Of a DNA stretch of 64,000 nucleotides, positions 11,175 to 23,408 are shown piece by piece. The DNA comes from Laccaria trichodermophora (Eukaryota; Basidiomycota; Agaricomycetes; Agaricales; Hydnangiaceae). The stretch's first letter is position 1; each line of letters starts with the position of its first letter. The DNA is taken from contig JACTVC010000004.1 of the NCBI GenBank assembly GCA_018417955.1, positions 2,356,001 to 2,420,000 of the forward strand, in the 5' to 3' direction. The notes beneath the pieces were generated by a model. That model did not search any database and was not told the DNA's origin. It saw only the letters and a program-made list of their open reading frames with translations. The position numbers were made by a program, and so were the translations under genes.

Positions 11175-14070
11175 GTGCCACTCAATGTAATTGTTACGGC
11201 ATCAACGGCCGCTAAACATGTAGCAATCTCGACAGCCTTGAACTTCATCAAGGAGGAGCTGAAATTGGCCTGATATGAGTTCACCAACGCCAGGCGAGGA
11301 GAACTCTGACTCGCTGACGTGGTGATGTTGTTTATTGGGGGAATCACGGCGCCGTGGAGCTTGCAATGTTCCTGGATATTCGCGAGGTGCACTCGAGTTG
11401 AGAGCTGAGTGAATCCTACGCGACGTTGCCGAAGCATAATGAGGCGAATGGCCACTGACAAAGGTGTGCCGATGACCTGGAGAAGTTGGGCTAGAATCAA
11501 TCAGTGGTTTATCGAGAGTGCTTACGGTGAATATTGGAGGCCATGTAAATATTTTTATTGAGCTCGTCACTGACGACGACAATGACGAGTCCGCTGTTGA
11601 TTGTTGGGATTCACACATCATTCTGTCCTCTGGTCTTCCCATCCAAACAAACGCAAATCCTACGAGAAATCACAGCCCACATCATCTCGTCGATCGTTCA
11701 CAACGATTCGTTGTGCGTTTTGGCTCCACATATCACACTAATAGGAGGGATCTCGTGAGTATCGCTTTGACATTGCCCTTTACCAACGCCGTCCGATGAC
11801 AAACACAAGGTTGCTTTAGATTCTAGACACCATCTCAGTGTCCGACGACAAACACAAAGTTGCTGTAGACTCAGCCCACTAGCACCTTTGAAAACCGCGC
11901 TCAGACACTTCCCCTCGCCCTTTCGGTTCGTTCAACCATGTCTGTGTCCATTCAGGGCAATCGAGTACGTGTCTCTCAACTCCATCCAGCCCTCTTGTTG
12001 ACAATTCATCCAGTGCCGCTCAAGTCTCTTACAGACGCATACCAGTCACCGTCCATGATGCCTCCCTTTGTGACGCGATCTCAAGTAGCATATACACTTC
12101 CCATCAACGCGAGGACTAGGGGACGAGTCCAGAAGATTGCGTCACGGATTTCTACGGTACGTCCATGCTCTATCCCTCTCGAAGTTTAAGCTTTGACGAT
12201 GCGTTCATTAGTACCGTACCATCCCCTCGGACTCAGTTCACGCACACCAGGGATATGCTCTGGTCCCTACAACGATGTGCCCAGGACGACTCGCAGCAGA
12301 AATGAGATTTTGATGAGGTGCAGAGAAGAGGGTAGTTGTGCAGGAACAGGGTCATGGCCAGTGTTCTATCGCAGGTATGAACGTCAATTCTTCGGCCGAT
12401 CAATTTATGCTGAGCTTCTGCGTTTCTGAAGGGCACTTCACAAACACTGGTACCAGTCTGCTACTCTTGGCTATGTTGTGGTCATAGTTTCTTCTGTTCG
12501 ATCCCAAGGTCGACAAAACACGTTCAACGTCCGCTGTCCTCGACTCACTACGGCGCCTTGGACTACTACACGTAAAGCGCTGGGACACGTCACGTATGTC
12601 CTCTTGCTTTGGGTAAGGCTCCAACACCTCTGGCTTTCGGTGACGAGCTCGAGCTAATCACATTATCGTTTTGCAGGCTCACTGACGTGGCAACTCTGAG
12701 GCGTCGAGTTTACACAAACGAGCATACCGTCCGGCAGATGATGAACCAACGCCGACGCGGCGGCTCTTCTTCATGGTGTTAAACCTCTCAGCGGGGACGA
12801 GGGGGCAACACATTCTGCTTGTAGAGGACCACCAACATCTCGACAAGGACGATTGCAAAAACTAGACTCGAAGCAACGGCGTCCTCAACCACGGTCGATT
12901 CCGCCAACTCTACGCCTATAATCTAGCCACCATTCGTGCTCCTCCTTAAAAAGCTCAATCTCCATTTGCGTGCTATCCCTCTTTCCAGGAACTCGAATCT
13001 GCTTAGCCTGCGCTCGAAACTTGGTGTGAATGTGCAACCTCTTACGGGAGATAAGGGGTTGAAAGGAAACTGAGGTCTGAGCTTTCATTCCGGGGCGTAT
13101 TGGTTTATGGCATCAGGAACCATTCATGCAGTACGTGTCCATTGGGTTCAATCAACTTCGTTTTGCTGATTAACCTTCTGTTGTGTAATTAGTCAAACGT
13201 TGTCGGTTTTTATGGGTCTCGAAGACCTTGCCTTGAACCGTCAGAAGCCCATACTTGTGCAACCCCTTTCTACACATCAACCACTTTCAAGTGACTTGGG
13301 ATCAAAGAAAACGGAGACGCGGTTCTGGTGGCCATGTTTTGGCTTTCATAAGCGACCGTCTTGTCGCTGAGGTTCAAGGTATGTCTCCTCTATCGTCAAC
13401 TCTCTTCGGAGCTCCTGATCATGGATCTTACAGTTCACCTTGCATGGAATACATCAACTCACGCATTCTGGTACGACGATATAAACAACGTCTTGTAAGA
13501 CACCTGTACTTCCAGAACCGACGCCGAGGGCGGTTCACCAGCCCATTGAAACTCCAGCCAGTTCATGTTCTGCGTTGACGCTGTCCTATCACGTAACACA
13601 TGTTTCACGTTCAACATACATTCTAGGCCGACACAGCGTCGCCAATCGTTCACTTCGACAACAAAATCCGACATAGTCAACTTTTTCATGATCTTCTAAA
13701 CCTCTCGCGCCGTCTAATCAATCTCGAAACCTTTACTCTCACTGTGAACGAGATGCCTTTGTCTTACCCTTCGAAACTTCAAGTTCTGATTGCGTAGAGA
13801 CGTCTATGTATGCTGTTACTTTGCCTCTGATTTCTCGATGACGAGCTCACGGGTTGCTTTCATAGGCGTGATGACGTGGCAGTCGGAACGTCATACTCAC
13901 GAGAACGCCACCCGATGTCTGCCAGAGGCGAGAGGCAGATCGTTCGTTGTGATTTCTCATCAAACTAACCAAGCTCTCAGCGGCGACGGGCAGCAAAAAC
14001 ACCCAGTGCACAGAGTTGTCATCTACATTTCAGAAAGGTTGAGTGGAGGAGGGCCATAACGGTTTGAACT
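11175..14070 (+). pseudogene. Unassigned spliced gene relic, copy 1
   Basis: I do not recognise it. Coding ancestry is supported because this copy and the one at 24670-26870 conserve the same reading frames more than chance would give. Examples are RIPVTVHDASLCDAI against RIPVTVHNFSLCDAI, then LVPYHPLGL, then the exon ending LISDRLVAEVQ followed by an intron before FTLHGIHQLT. A later stretch here (FHDLLNLSRRLINLETFTLT) has a leucine-rich look, so an F-box/LRR-type origin is possible but weak. Frames are broken repeatedly, so I treat it as a relic. Confidence 0.3.
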
Positions 14071-14482
14071 ACAAGAAGCAGTTCTGTCGAAGGGGGTGAT
14101 CGTGTATAGGATAGTATATAGACGTAAGCGATACTTCCGTGAAATAATGACGAGGATATCAATTAGAAAGGAGAGCTGGACGGAATGGTGCAGTGGGGCC
14201 GCGGGCGTGGCAGAAGGGCCCCAACATCTCCCCAACCCACTCTTCAACACCCCAATCAAGATCATGGTCAAACATCCTCACAATCACCCTCCCTCGCATC
14301 ACCTCATCACCCGCGTTCAGCGTCAGCGAGCCTGATTTGAGGATGAGCTGCCTGTTCGAGAGGCTGGTGGACGGATCCGTGCCCCTGGTGGCAGTTTCGT
14401 AAAGACAGGGAGGGTGGGTTGTGAGATGTGTTGATGAGCTGTGTCAGACGCAGACGCGGAGGAGCGGCTCAACGAAAAGCGG

Positions 14483-15990
14483 TTACGATGTGGATCCGAG
14501 GTTCCTCCATTCGAGTGAGTGACACGCTTTGATCATGAGTTTTTGCGTGCGTATAGGCCTCCGTCCAGATTTGCATCTTCGTCGTCTTCCTCCGCTGCTA
14601 TTGGAGGAGGGGCGGATGCGAAGTGCCCGAAGCCTTCTTTCGATTGCTGGGATTGGGAGTGGGATTGCGAACGAGATTTGGACCCCTACGAAGACGTCGC
14701 CGTCGTCCCCCCACCAGCCCCAGCGCCAACACATCACTGCCCTGGAACCCTCTTCGTCGCCAGCCACATCTACCTCCACAAGCCTCCCCATCTCCTGCCT
14801 CGCCTTCCTCCGCTGCCTCCTCTCCTCCTTACGCTTCGCCTCCGCCTCGGCTGCTTCAGTAGCTTTGAAGACGGAGATATGTTGAGTGGTGGATATGTCG
14901 ATGGGAGCGGCGTCAGAGTCAAAGGCTTGGGTTGTTAGTGTCGTTGTGGGCCTGCTGCCACTGCCGCTGCGGTGACGACGGAATAGATGCACATCGTCGG
15001 GGAATTGGATAGGTGATCGTCCGAAGTGGTCGAAACCGAATAACGTTATCCTTCGAGATTTCGCATTCGCATTCGCCTTGGACCTCCGTTTCCCTCCCCT
15101 TCTTCTCCCTCTTCCAGAGTCCGAATACAAAGGAAAGGCGTCTCCCCCCGCTCATTATCAGAAGAGTACGCTGGGAGACCTTACTCGTCGGCGCGCGCGG
15201 GGGATGGGGTTGATGGTGGGATCATACGGCTCTGGCCACTCTTCTCCTGATGACGAGTCCAGCCGCCGATTGGTCTTCAAACCATCAGAGGACGAAACAG
15301 GGCGGAGACAGCTCATGCGTGAGCCCATTGCGAGGTGGGCCGTGTCGGTCCATGAAAGGGGTGTTGTCATCTGGCGGGAGAGCTTGTTGGGTTGCGAAGT
15401 GGAGGAAAACTTGAAGAGGAGGTGGTTGTAATGACCCGCAAGGGTGTAGCTTCACCGCCCTCAAAGGACGTGTTGTCGTTGTATAGGACTCTGCGGAAAG
15501 TGGGGTCAGTTTATCCCTCGAATAGCGGATGAAGGAGGGCATACCTCAGAGAAATACCCGCATCCCAAGAAGAACGTGGAATGAGTGACAAGATATAGGT
15601 CTATTCGTGCATTGAAATGAAGGTCTGAGTATCGAGATTTAGTTGGCGTTGTGGAAGACAGGATGGTAATACATACCTCGCAAAGGTCGCCCGGGCCACT
15701 TCTCTCAATTCTCAGCGTCTTGAACGTATCAACTGTACCGCTCCAAAAAAGGTGCCTACAATCTTCGAGGCCTGATGCAGCCATCGACTCCGAATCCGCA
15801 GTGCTGAGATGATGATCACCGTAAGTTAGACGTGATCATTGAACTACAAAAACAAGAAACTTACTTCATGAGCGTGCTCGGTCGACGAGCTGATGCGACT
15901 CGTCGATAGTGCAGGTCCTTGGGCACATCGTTGACAGTAGTGGAAAGAGATGCGAGGAAAGCAAACGCTGGTCAACAAGAATTTGATCAA
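14483..15990 (-). pseudogene. Ser/Arg-rich conserved basidiomycete gene, copy a (frameshifted)
   Basis: One of three copies (also 20982-22580 and 27043-28820). The core reads from about 15370: MTTPLSWTDTAHLAMGS, CLRPVSSSDG and PYDPTINPIPRAR, then loses frame. It resumes as SRRITLFGFDHFGRSP, AFDSDAAPIDISTT and KATEAAEAEAKRKEERRQRR. A second frame break follows near GDEEG. Upstream exons are seen at 15506-15784 (DLHFNARIDLYLVTHSTFFL and CGYFSEVCPPSS, then RYSDLHFNAR-type junctions) and near 15870-15990. The composition is basic and Ser-rich, suggesting disordered segments. Function unknown to me. The independent breaks say this copy is dead. Confidence 0.45.
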
Positions 15991-17160
15991 CGTGAAAGTT
16001 TTTGTCCTCGACCTCCTCCGCCCAACTTTACTAGTCTATCACCTACCGTTCGCCCGCCTCGGATTTATACTTAATATTATCTTCGCAAGCGAGACTCATG
16101 CTGCCCAGCTCTCCTGCCCGAGACTCGCTCAGGTGAGAGCTCAAATAATCTGTCTTTGGCAATTGATTATTGCTCATTGAGTGTCAAGCTGACACGGGAA
16201 TGGAGAGATCACTCACGCACAAGCTGGTTAAGGCTTCGGAACGTGCACCGCACGACGGATATACGAGATGGGATGGGTCTATAGCAGCAGTACGTATCCA
16301 TCCGTATTCGTTCAACTACTTTTTCACTTACAACCCTCGTTTCTCTCCATCAGCGAGGCAATGTCGTCAACCAACCCTCAAATGAAATGAGAGATCGACG
16401 AAAATTGGACGGTGTAGGCTACGTATGCGACTCTCTTTTCACTGAAATTTACGGTACGTGCCCTCTTTCATCATCTGCAAAATGCCCATCACGCCTCCAG
16501 GACGACGAACGATGGAGTGTACTAGGTCGAGGAGAGGCCAGTCGTGCGACGGTGAACATGTTGCGCCCTTTGCCATAATTCGGGTGAAACTTCCATTCTT
16601 CATAGGACCGTCACCGGGCGTAATTCGCTCACCCATATCAACTTACTTTTGCGGCGGTCGGCTGCCCTGGGCTCCGTGACAACTCTGTCCGTGTGTCCGC
16701 TCACTTATATCTCAGCACTCCCCGGCTCCACCAACGGCTCACCCTAACGACAACAAGCCTGTGGTAATGCAATTTTCAATGTGCTGTCAGGCCCACATCG
16801 AATCTCGGACCAAACCAAAAACTGCACAACTTACGATCAGCGGTGGAACGAGTAGGATCGGAGTCCCACCCCGGGCCGTGGAAGTATCGAACGTTAATTC
16901 GAGAACCTTTCTTGCTCTTGGTACGACATGATTGCTCCCTCTTGACGATGAGCTAATGATTGGTCTTTTGTAGGATCCGGGACGTGGCGAGGCCCTTGCG
17001 GTCCCATAGTTCGTCGGATGCCGAATGGCTATTCAGCTGAAAGACTCATCGATGTCATCAGTATCGTCCTACAGCGCGTGAAGTACAACCGGCGGTCGTG
17101 CAATTTAGCGACAACGATACTTTGGCATAGAGAGCTGGGGTGAGGCAATGTGAGGATGAG
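15950..17160 (+). pseudogene. Unassigned gene divergent to the Ser/Arg-rich gene, copy 1
   Basis: Frame-conserved with 28800-30000 over several blocks: TLVNKNLINVKVFV against TLVNINVNVFVF, LVKASERAPHDGYTRWDGS against LVKALESPPHEGYSIRDGS, and MQFSMCCQAHIES, KTAQLTISGGTSRIG against MRFSMCCQAHAEP, KTAQLTISGGMSRIG. Short GT-AG introns separate the blocks. Role unknown. Some blocks here carry stops or lost exons. It lies between the Ser/Arg-rich gene and NLR1, as its paralogue lies before NLR2. Confidence 0.35.
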
Positions 17161-17516
17161 CGATCGAATAAGCACCTGATTTAGGATGCTGGGTTAGGTA
17201 CGTGTGCTCGTCTTTTGGCTTTGTACACGTATCAACATCTAATATTTGTTTTAGGTTTCTAGTATCATCTCCATGGTGGATTTTATTTTATTTTAAATCT
17301 ATGAATTAAACTACAGCCTTCTCTTCTCTTCGTCACTTTGAAAGGTGCTGTTTGGCTTCCTGTTCTCGCGGCTTTCTGTTGACACTATTTGTTCCGGCGC
17401 TTCCTCGGTCACTTAATGCCGAATGGGCGTTAACCTCTTTCAGTTTGGAAGCTGTGCTTCATCGGCCGTTGAGGGATGTCAATCAAAAACGTCAGCTGAC
17501 GCTGTGAAGCCCACTT

Positions 17517-17561
17517 GGAGAATTGACGCCGCACAGCATCGACACTCTCTTCCGAACCACC
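17517..17561 (+). promoter_or_regulatory. Conserved 5' leader of NLR1
   Basis: The 45 nt before the ATG (GAGAATTGACGCCGCACAGC and onward to CCGAACCACC) match the same interval before NLR2 (30361-30404) far better than the surrounding flanks or exon 1 do. This suggests a retained core promoter/5'UTR. No TATA box is evident close by. Confidence 0.4.
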
Positions 17562-20197
17562 ATGTCTGATCCTAGTGGTTCCCGCACAAATCCTTTGAAA
17601 CGCAACTTTGAGGAATTGCCTGATCACCTCACGATCGCTGAGGGCCCACGTAATAAACGCCGTAGCGATTCGAGGTTAGAGTTCATAATCCCACGCTGCT
17701 TGATAGCGTCTTGACAAGGTCTAGGTTGACTTCTGCAACGGCGCCTGACGTTGCGGGGGAAGCGATGTCCCTGGTGTGTGTTTACAATACACTCTTACGT
17801 TCTTTGACTCACATCCTTTTCTTCTGATGCCCAAGCATGTAATGCAGGGAGCACAAAGTGTCGTTATGAGGGATTCCACAATCTATGTAGCACAAAATGT
17901 GTGTCTTTTCATCACACATTAATAGTTTCAGACATGGATCTGACTTTTTGTCAAGATTGAAGTTCATGAACATGCCAGCAGGGGACAAGAGGATACACTC
18001 CTTGTTCCCCAAAGACCCAATTCAAGTGCTTTATTTACAGGTCGTGAAGATGTTCTCAAGAGGCTAATGGATCACTTTGCACCTCAAGGTCAAGTAGGTG
18101 GTTCCAGGAAATCTTTTTTGTTGTATGGTATGGGGGGGATTGGAAAGACACAGATTTGTTTGAAGTTTGTTGAGGAGATGACTGGAAGGTAAGTTTCTTT
18201 AATGTAATATATCTAATTTTATGACAAGTGCATGCAGATTCTCCCACATTTTCTGGATTGATGCTTCTTCTGAAGATACTATTGCTCTTGGTTTAAAGGG
18301 TCTTTGTTCTCATCCTGAGGCTAAAGCTGCTAATATCTCTGTGTCCTCTATGTCTGCTCTTATCTGGATTGCATCTCTGCAGTCTAAATGGCTGCTGGTG
18401 TTTGACAATGCTGATGGTGCACCTGAAGTTGTAGAGAAATTTATTCCACCTGGTTCTGGGGGCAATATTCTGGTTACTAGCAGGAATCCATCTCTTGGGC
18501 ATGTCACATCTTATGAAAATTCTCTGGAAGTTGATCAGATGGCTGAAAAGGAAGCCATATCACTCTTAGTGAAAGCCAGTCATCTAACTGAGCTGCCAGA
18601 TAATGTTTATATCATAGCTCAGCAGATTGTAAATGAGCTCTGCTGTTTGCCTCTGGCTGTTGATCAAGCAGGAGCTTCCATTCAAGCTGGTCTCTGTAGG
18701 ATTAACAATTATCTTGATCATCTGTCTCAACATAGGAAAAAGCTCATGAACCACCCTTCATTCAGGGGAGCATCTCAGTACAATCGTACAATTTATGAAA
18801 CATGGGATTTGTCTTTCAATGAAATTGAATCAAGGGCAAACAAGAAATCTGATGGGCATGGTAGAGCAGCTGCTCAGGCTGCTATTCTTATTCTTGAAAC
18901 TGTTGCGTTTCTACATCATGAGAATATCATTGAGGCCGCTTTTAAAAAGGCTGCTATGAAATTCTCTGAAGGACATCACAGTAAACTGGAACAAAATGTC
19001 AAAACCTGCATCACCCAATTGCTCCAACTGAGAGATGATCACAGTTGGGATGAATTCTTCTTTCATGATGGAATCAGAGTTCTCATGTCCTTTTCCATGA
19101 TCAAAAGATGCTCAAGCTCTTCAGCAGTCTATACTATTCATCCATTGATGCATCAATGGAGTAGAGATAGGATGTTAATGTCTCAAAAAAGGTGCATGAT
19201 GCAAGTGTCAAAATTGATCCTTGTAAACTGTATTACAAAAGAGATGACCACTGAGAACATTGCATTCAACAGGGTGCTTGCACCACACATCAAAGCCAAT
19301 TACCATTCAGAGAGGGAAAATGGCTTCAAAAGACTGTTTGATGATAATGAATATTCCAAATTTAGTTATGTATTCTATAGAAATGGAATGTGGAAAGATG
19401 CAGAGGATCTTCAGTATGAAATAGTAGAAATGAGGATGAAGGAGCAGGGGATGAACCATCCATCAACACTGACCAGCATGTCAAATCTTGCAAGTACCTA
19501 TTGGGACCAAGGAAAATATGAGGAGGCAGGGGAGCTGGGGCTGAAAGTCCTGGATCTGCGTACAAGGGTGTTGGGGTCAGAACATCCTGATACATTGACC
19601 AGCATGAATAATCTAGCAACCACATATTCACACCAAGGAAAATATGAGGAGGCTGGGGAGCTGCAGCTGAAAGTCCTGGATTTGCGCAAAAGGGTGCTGG
19701 GGCCAGAACATCCAGATACATTGACCGGCATGAATAATCTTGCAGTCATATATTTATACCAAGGAAAATATGAGGAGGCTGGGGAGCTGCAGCTGAAAGT
19801 CTTGGATCTGCATATAAGGGTGTTGGGCTCAGAACATCCAGCTACATTGACCAGCATGAATAATCTTGCAGTCACATATTCACACCAAGGAAAATATGAG
19901 GAGGCTGGAAAGCTGCATCTGAAAGTCTTGGATCTGCATACAAGGCTGTTGGGGCCAGAACATCCAGATACATTGACCAGCATGAATAATCTTGCAGTCA
20001 CATTTTTTGACCAAGAAAAATATGAGGAAGCTGCAGAGCTGGAAGTAAAGGTTCTGGATCTGTGTAAAAGGATCCTGGGGCCTGAACATCCAGATTCTTT
20101 GACCAGCATGGAAAATCTTGCAAGAACATATTTAGAACAAGGGAAATATGAGGAGGCCAAGGCACTGCGGCTGAAGTCTCTGGAACTGTGTAAATAA
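17562..20197 (+). CDS. NLR1: NB-ARC-TPR STAND NTPase, about 805 aa
   Basis: A fungal NLR-like receptor. By family, such proteins bind and hydrolyse ATP, oligomerise on ligand sensing through their repeats, and trigger cell-death or defence responses in the cytosol. Exons: 17562-17674, 17725-17773, 17836-17898, 17956-18188 and 18238-20197, all with GT-AG introns of 49-62 nt and continuous frame. The N-terminus (about 75 aa) is basic and unrecognised, except for a 21-residue exon containing VMQGAQSVVMRDSTIYVAQN. NB-ARC follows: GREDVLKRLMDHF, P-loop GMGGIGKTQ, Walker B WLLVFDNAD, ILVTSRNP, and a GLPL-like CCLPLAVDQAG. A winged-helix-like linker includes IHPLMHQWSRDRM. The C-terminus has five full and one partial 42-aa kinesin-light-chain-type TPRs (HPDTLTSMNNLA..YEEA). 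No stop or frameshift is seen. Start chosen because exon lengths and the leader match NLR2. Confidence 0.85.
17836..17898 (+). other. NLR1 exon 3: isolated 21-residue beta-type motif
   Basis: A 63-nt exon encodes HVMQGAQSVVMRDSTIYVAQ plus N. NLR2 exon 3 (60 nt) encodes NVMQGANLHMKDSTLYVAHN. Identity holds at V-M-Q-G-A, M, D-S-T, Y-V-A and N, although exons 1-2 around it are strongly diverged. The alternating hydrophobic/polar pattern resembles a short amyloid-type signalling motif; this is an inference. Confidence 0.5.
19435..20190 (+). repeat. NLR1 TPR-coding tandem array (126-bp units, about 6)
   Basis: Six 42-codon units, the last truncated. Consensus HPDTLTSMNNLAVTYxxQ then GKYEEAGELxLKVLDL and xxRVLGPE. 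The units are related but not identical. Differences cluster at the residue after HP, after NLA, in the two residues before Q, and in the two residues before R-hydrophobic-L-G. The antisense long ORFs across the array are by-products of its 126-bp periodicity. Confidence 0.85.
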
Positions 20198-20515
20198 TCT
20201 TTTTTAGGTCTGGTTCAGTCCCATTTTTTGCCTCCAAAGGACATTTATTCCTGGATATAAGAACATGTTTTTTTTAAATGAACCAAAGGGCCATCAGGAA
20301 TTGAAAATCTAGTGTATGAACTTCAGAAAAAAAATAGTATCAAAGATGGACTGTTCTGCATGAGGAAGAAAGAAATACACTGTTACTGTACTGGGGGACA
20401 TTCAGAAGACAAGCTTTCCATTTTAACACAGAGCTATGCCCCCCTTACTTTCTCATAAATAACATGCAGAATTGGAGAAGACAAAGAAAATTCTGAGATC
20501 ATAAGGGATACCATG

Positions 20516-20860
20516 AAGCAAAGGTAAGATGCCTCCAGAATATATACAAACTTTTTATTGTACATACCTCACTCTTCTGCTCTCCCAACTGAGCTGATTT
20601 CCCTGTAAATAATGTTGATGAATATTGCAAATTGGTGGTGGGGTGATACTAGGAAACACTAACATTTTGAAAGCAAGGCCCATGCTGAAGGCAACTTATG
20701 AAGGTAACTTGCAAGGAATGTCATACTAAAAAATATAAGCATATGATACACCAATCCTCCATCCATCCAGTATATAATTAGGTACGAGCATATAAGTATC
20801 AGTCGTAGTCGAGGAGGGGTATACGTAAGTGAAAAAAGAAGTCGGTCTATCCAAAAAAAT
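20516..20860. other. Spacer, nothing recognised
   Basis: AT-rich sequence between the end of the NLR1 duplication unit and the next CpG-rich Ser/Arg-gene copy. No gene, RNA or clear repeat seen. Confidence 0.4.
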
Positions 20861-20981
20861 ACACGTAGGCCATGACGCTCACACCCCATCCCCTACCCTA
20901 CTCTCCTCCTCCCCATCCCCCGCCTAGCCAAAAACGCACCGAAATCCCGAGACCTCTTCCCCCCTCCCCCTCCGAAGCCAG

Positions 20982-22580
20982 TCATAGGGAATCCACCACC
21001 ACCCGGTGCACCGATCCGACCAACTGGGAATCCACCACCATCACCTCCAATCCGTCCTGCAGGCAACTCATCCTCCTCCTCAAATCGAAGAACCCCTGTC
21101 CCTGCTCGACGGTACTTGGACTAACGATCTGAGCCTGCACATCGCCAACGCTGAAGGCTGGTGAGGAAGGTGATTGGAGAGAGGGTGATTGCGAAGATGT
21201 GTTGGACCTTGATCTTGATTGAGAGGTCGAGGAGTATTTGGATTTCGATTTGAGCCGGTTGGGGTTCGGGACAGCGGGATTGGGGTTGGATTGGAGGTGT
21301 TGGGCTCGGTCAGACGCAGACGCGGATGTGCGGCTCATCGACGAGCGATTACGATGTGAATCCGAGGTACCTCCATTTGAGTAAGCGCTGTTTGACTTTT
21401 TGCGTGCGTAGAGGCTCCCATCAAGATCTGCGTTTTCGTCGTCTTCCTCTGCTGTTGCTGCTGTTGGAGGACGAAGAGGGGCGGATACGAAGTGTCCGAA
21501 ACCTTCTCTCGATTGCTGGGATCGAGAGTGAGACCTCGAATGAGAATGAGACCCAGACGAAGATGTCGCCGTAGTCCCCCCACCAGCGCCACTAGGCCGC
21601 TTCAGCAAAGCCACCCACCACTCCCCTGAAACCCCTGAAACTCCTCCCCATCACCAACAACACCAGCCTCCACGAGCCTCTTCATCTCCTTCCTCGCCTT
21701 CCTCCTTTGTCTCCTCTCCTCTTTTTCTTTGAGGCGCTTGGCTCTGCTTCCACTGCTTCGGTGGCTTTGGAGACGGAGATGGATTGGATGGTGGATATGT
21801 CTAGGGGAGCGGCGTCGGAATCGAATGTTTGGGTTGTTAGTGTTGTTGTGGGAGTGCTGCCGCCCCCGCTGCTGCTGCTGTGGTGACGGCGGAATAAAGG
21901 CGCATCGTCGTCGTCAGCGTCGGGTGGGAGTTGGATGGGTGGTGGGCGTCCGAAGAGGTCGAATCCGAAGAGCGTTATCCTCCTAGGCTTCCCACTCCCA
22001 TTCGCATTCGCCTTGGACCTCCGTTTTCGTCTCCCCCCTCTTCTTCCAGGGTTCGAGTGCAGAGAGAGCATCTCCCCACGCTCGTTATCCGATGAGTCGG
22101 CTAAGAGGCCTTGAAGTTCATCAGGACGCGCGCGGGGGATGCGGTTGACAGCGGGGTTGTATTGTTCTTCCCCTCCTGATGTCGAGTTGGGTCGTCGATT
22201 GGTATTGGTAGTGTTCTGTAAACTATCCGAAGAAGACACGGGGCGAAGGCAGGGGATGCATGAGCCCACTGCAATTTGGGCTGTGTCGGACCATGAGAAA
22301 GGGGTCGTCATCGTTGTTGGCGGAGGATGGGGATGAGTTGGAAATCATTCGATTCCCAACGTCTTCAACGTATCAGCCATACCAAAAGCAAGGCATCGGC
22401 AATCCTCGAAGTCTGATGCAGTCATCGACTCCGAATATCTAAGATGGTGGTAAGTTAGACTTGATTATTGAAACAAGATAACTACTTCATGACCTTGCTC
22501 GCTTGACGAGCTGGTGCGACTCGTCAATACTAGTGCAGGTCCTTGAGTATCATTGACGGTGGATTGAAACGCGAAGAAAA
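20982..22580 (-). pseudogene. Ser/Arg-rich conserved basidiomycete gene, copy b (frameshifted)
   Basis: The best-preserved copy. It opens at about 22311 with MTTPFSWSDTAQIAVGS, CLRPVSSSDS, IPRARPDELQGLLADSSDNE, RRITLFGFDLFGRPPPIQL and TTQTFDSDAAPLDISTI. After KATEAVEAE the frame shifts by one base (extra C in the GAGCCAAG context near 21748), so the natural continuation AKRLKEKEERRQRRKARKEM is read only in another frame. A third segment (21614-20982) is Ser/Arg-rich (SGSHSHSRSHSRSQQSREGF, SMSRTSASASDRAQH). Upstream matter near 22490-22580 (STVNDTQGPALVLTSRTS) corresponds to copy a's first exon. Unlike copies a and c, no NLR follows directly. Confidence 0.5.
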
Positions 22581-23110
22581 CAAATTGGTCAACACGAATT
22601 TGATCAACGTTGACATCCTCGACCATCACCATTATCACCTCCAACAAATCTGCTGGCCTATCAGCTACCGTTCGCCTGCCTCGGACTTCCCAACCAATTC
22701 CCAACATACCGAAGCTTGCGAGCTGCCGCTCCCTGCAGCACTGGAAACAATTGGTCGCTTTGATGAAACTCTTCAACTCGACCGGGGAACAGCATTGGTG
22801 AAGTTGAGGGTGTCGGAACTCGCCTACTTTTCTTTTTGAAGTTGGCGAACGGAGGTGAGCGGGTTTTCAAGAGCTTGCACGCCCTCATCGAAATCGGAAT
22901 AGGATACAGGATGGCTTCAGCTCCTCCACGTATGGAACAGGTTCAGAAAACGAACGACAAACTCGCCGCAGATTTGATGACTTGTTACGTTGTCGAGAAT
23001 GTTTGGTACGTTGCTATCCTATGCTCGCCTGCGTCCACTGTTTGACTGTCTTTGACAATGCCAGCAACTATGTGAACGGGAAGGATCACGTTCCCGGAGC
23101 GACAACGAGG
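22543..23110 (+). pseudogene. Fragment of the divergent cassette gene, third copy
   Basis: It begins like the paralogues at 15950 and 28800 (KLVNTNLINVDI, then FPTNSQHTEACELPLPAALE) and then diverges. A further stretch (SAPPRMEQVQKTNDKLAADL, near 22915-22990) is protein-like and ends at a possible donor. Unassigned. Confidence 0.25.
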
Positions 23111-23408
23111 AAATCTTGGGCGAGGACAAGGCTAATCAAAACATTAGTCTAGGTTCACGTGTGGGGTCCGAACCGTGGTACAGATATTCGGTATCAGTTG
23201 ACACACGTGCCGACCACTCAATGCCAAATAGCACGCTCGCGTCAACTAATTAGCAGTTTATTACGTGTCTGCAGCCTTACTTTTTCATCTGTCATTTACA
23301 CAATCCGTTCTACCCTCCATATTCTGTGATTTGACTATGTCAGACTCTCCATTTCTCCAGGCTTCCACAAATCCTGCTGCCCACGCCGAACTTGGAGCCA
23401 ACACTGAC

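Larger units (their letters stand above)
11175..20515. repeat. Large direct duplication, unit 1
   Basis: Block-by-block similarity to 24670-34260 in the same order and orientation. Paired landmarks: 12187/25257 (unassigned gene), 13191/26193, 14286/27060 (Ser/Arg-rich gene), 17562/30405 (NLR start) and 20197/33920 (NLR stop). After the NLR, similarity continues through an AGAGCTATGCCCCCCTTACT word to about 20.5 and 34.26 kb. Divergence is uneven: the NLR bodies are very alike, while most flanks are strongly diverged and carry indels, so the offset drifts between about 12.8 and 13.1 kb. Confidence 0.7.

Noticed and set aside
11175..14070. Naming the relic as an F-box/LRR gene
   Set aside because: Only a leucine-rich feel in one stretch; no F-box motif could be found in frame. 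Left unassigned.
14519..14938. Plus-strand Pro/Arg-rich ORF opposite the Ser/Arg gene
   Set aside because: Shadow of the minus-strand gene. The frame-conserved blocks among the three copies are on the minus strand.
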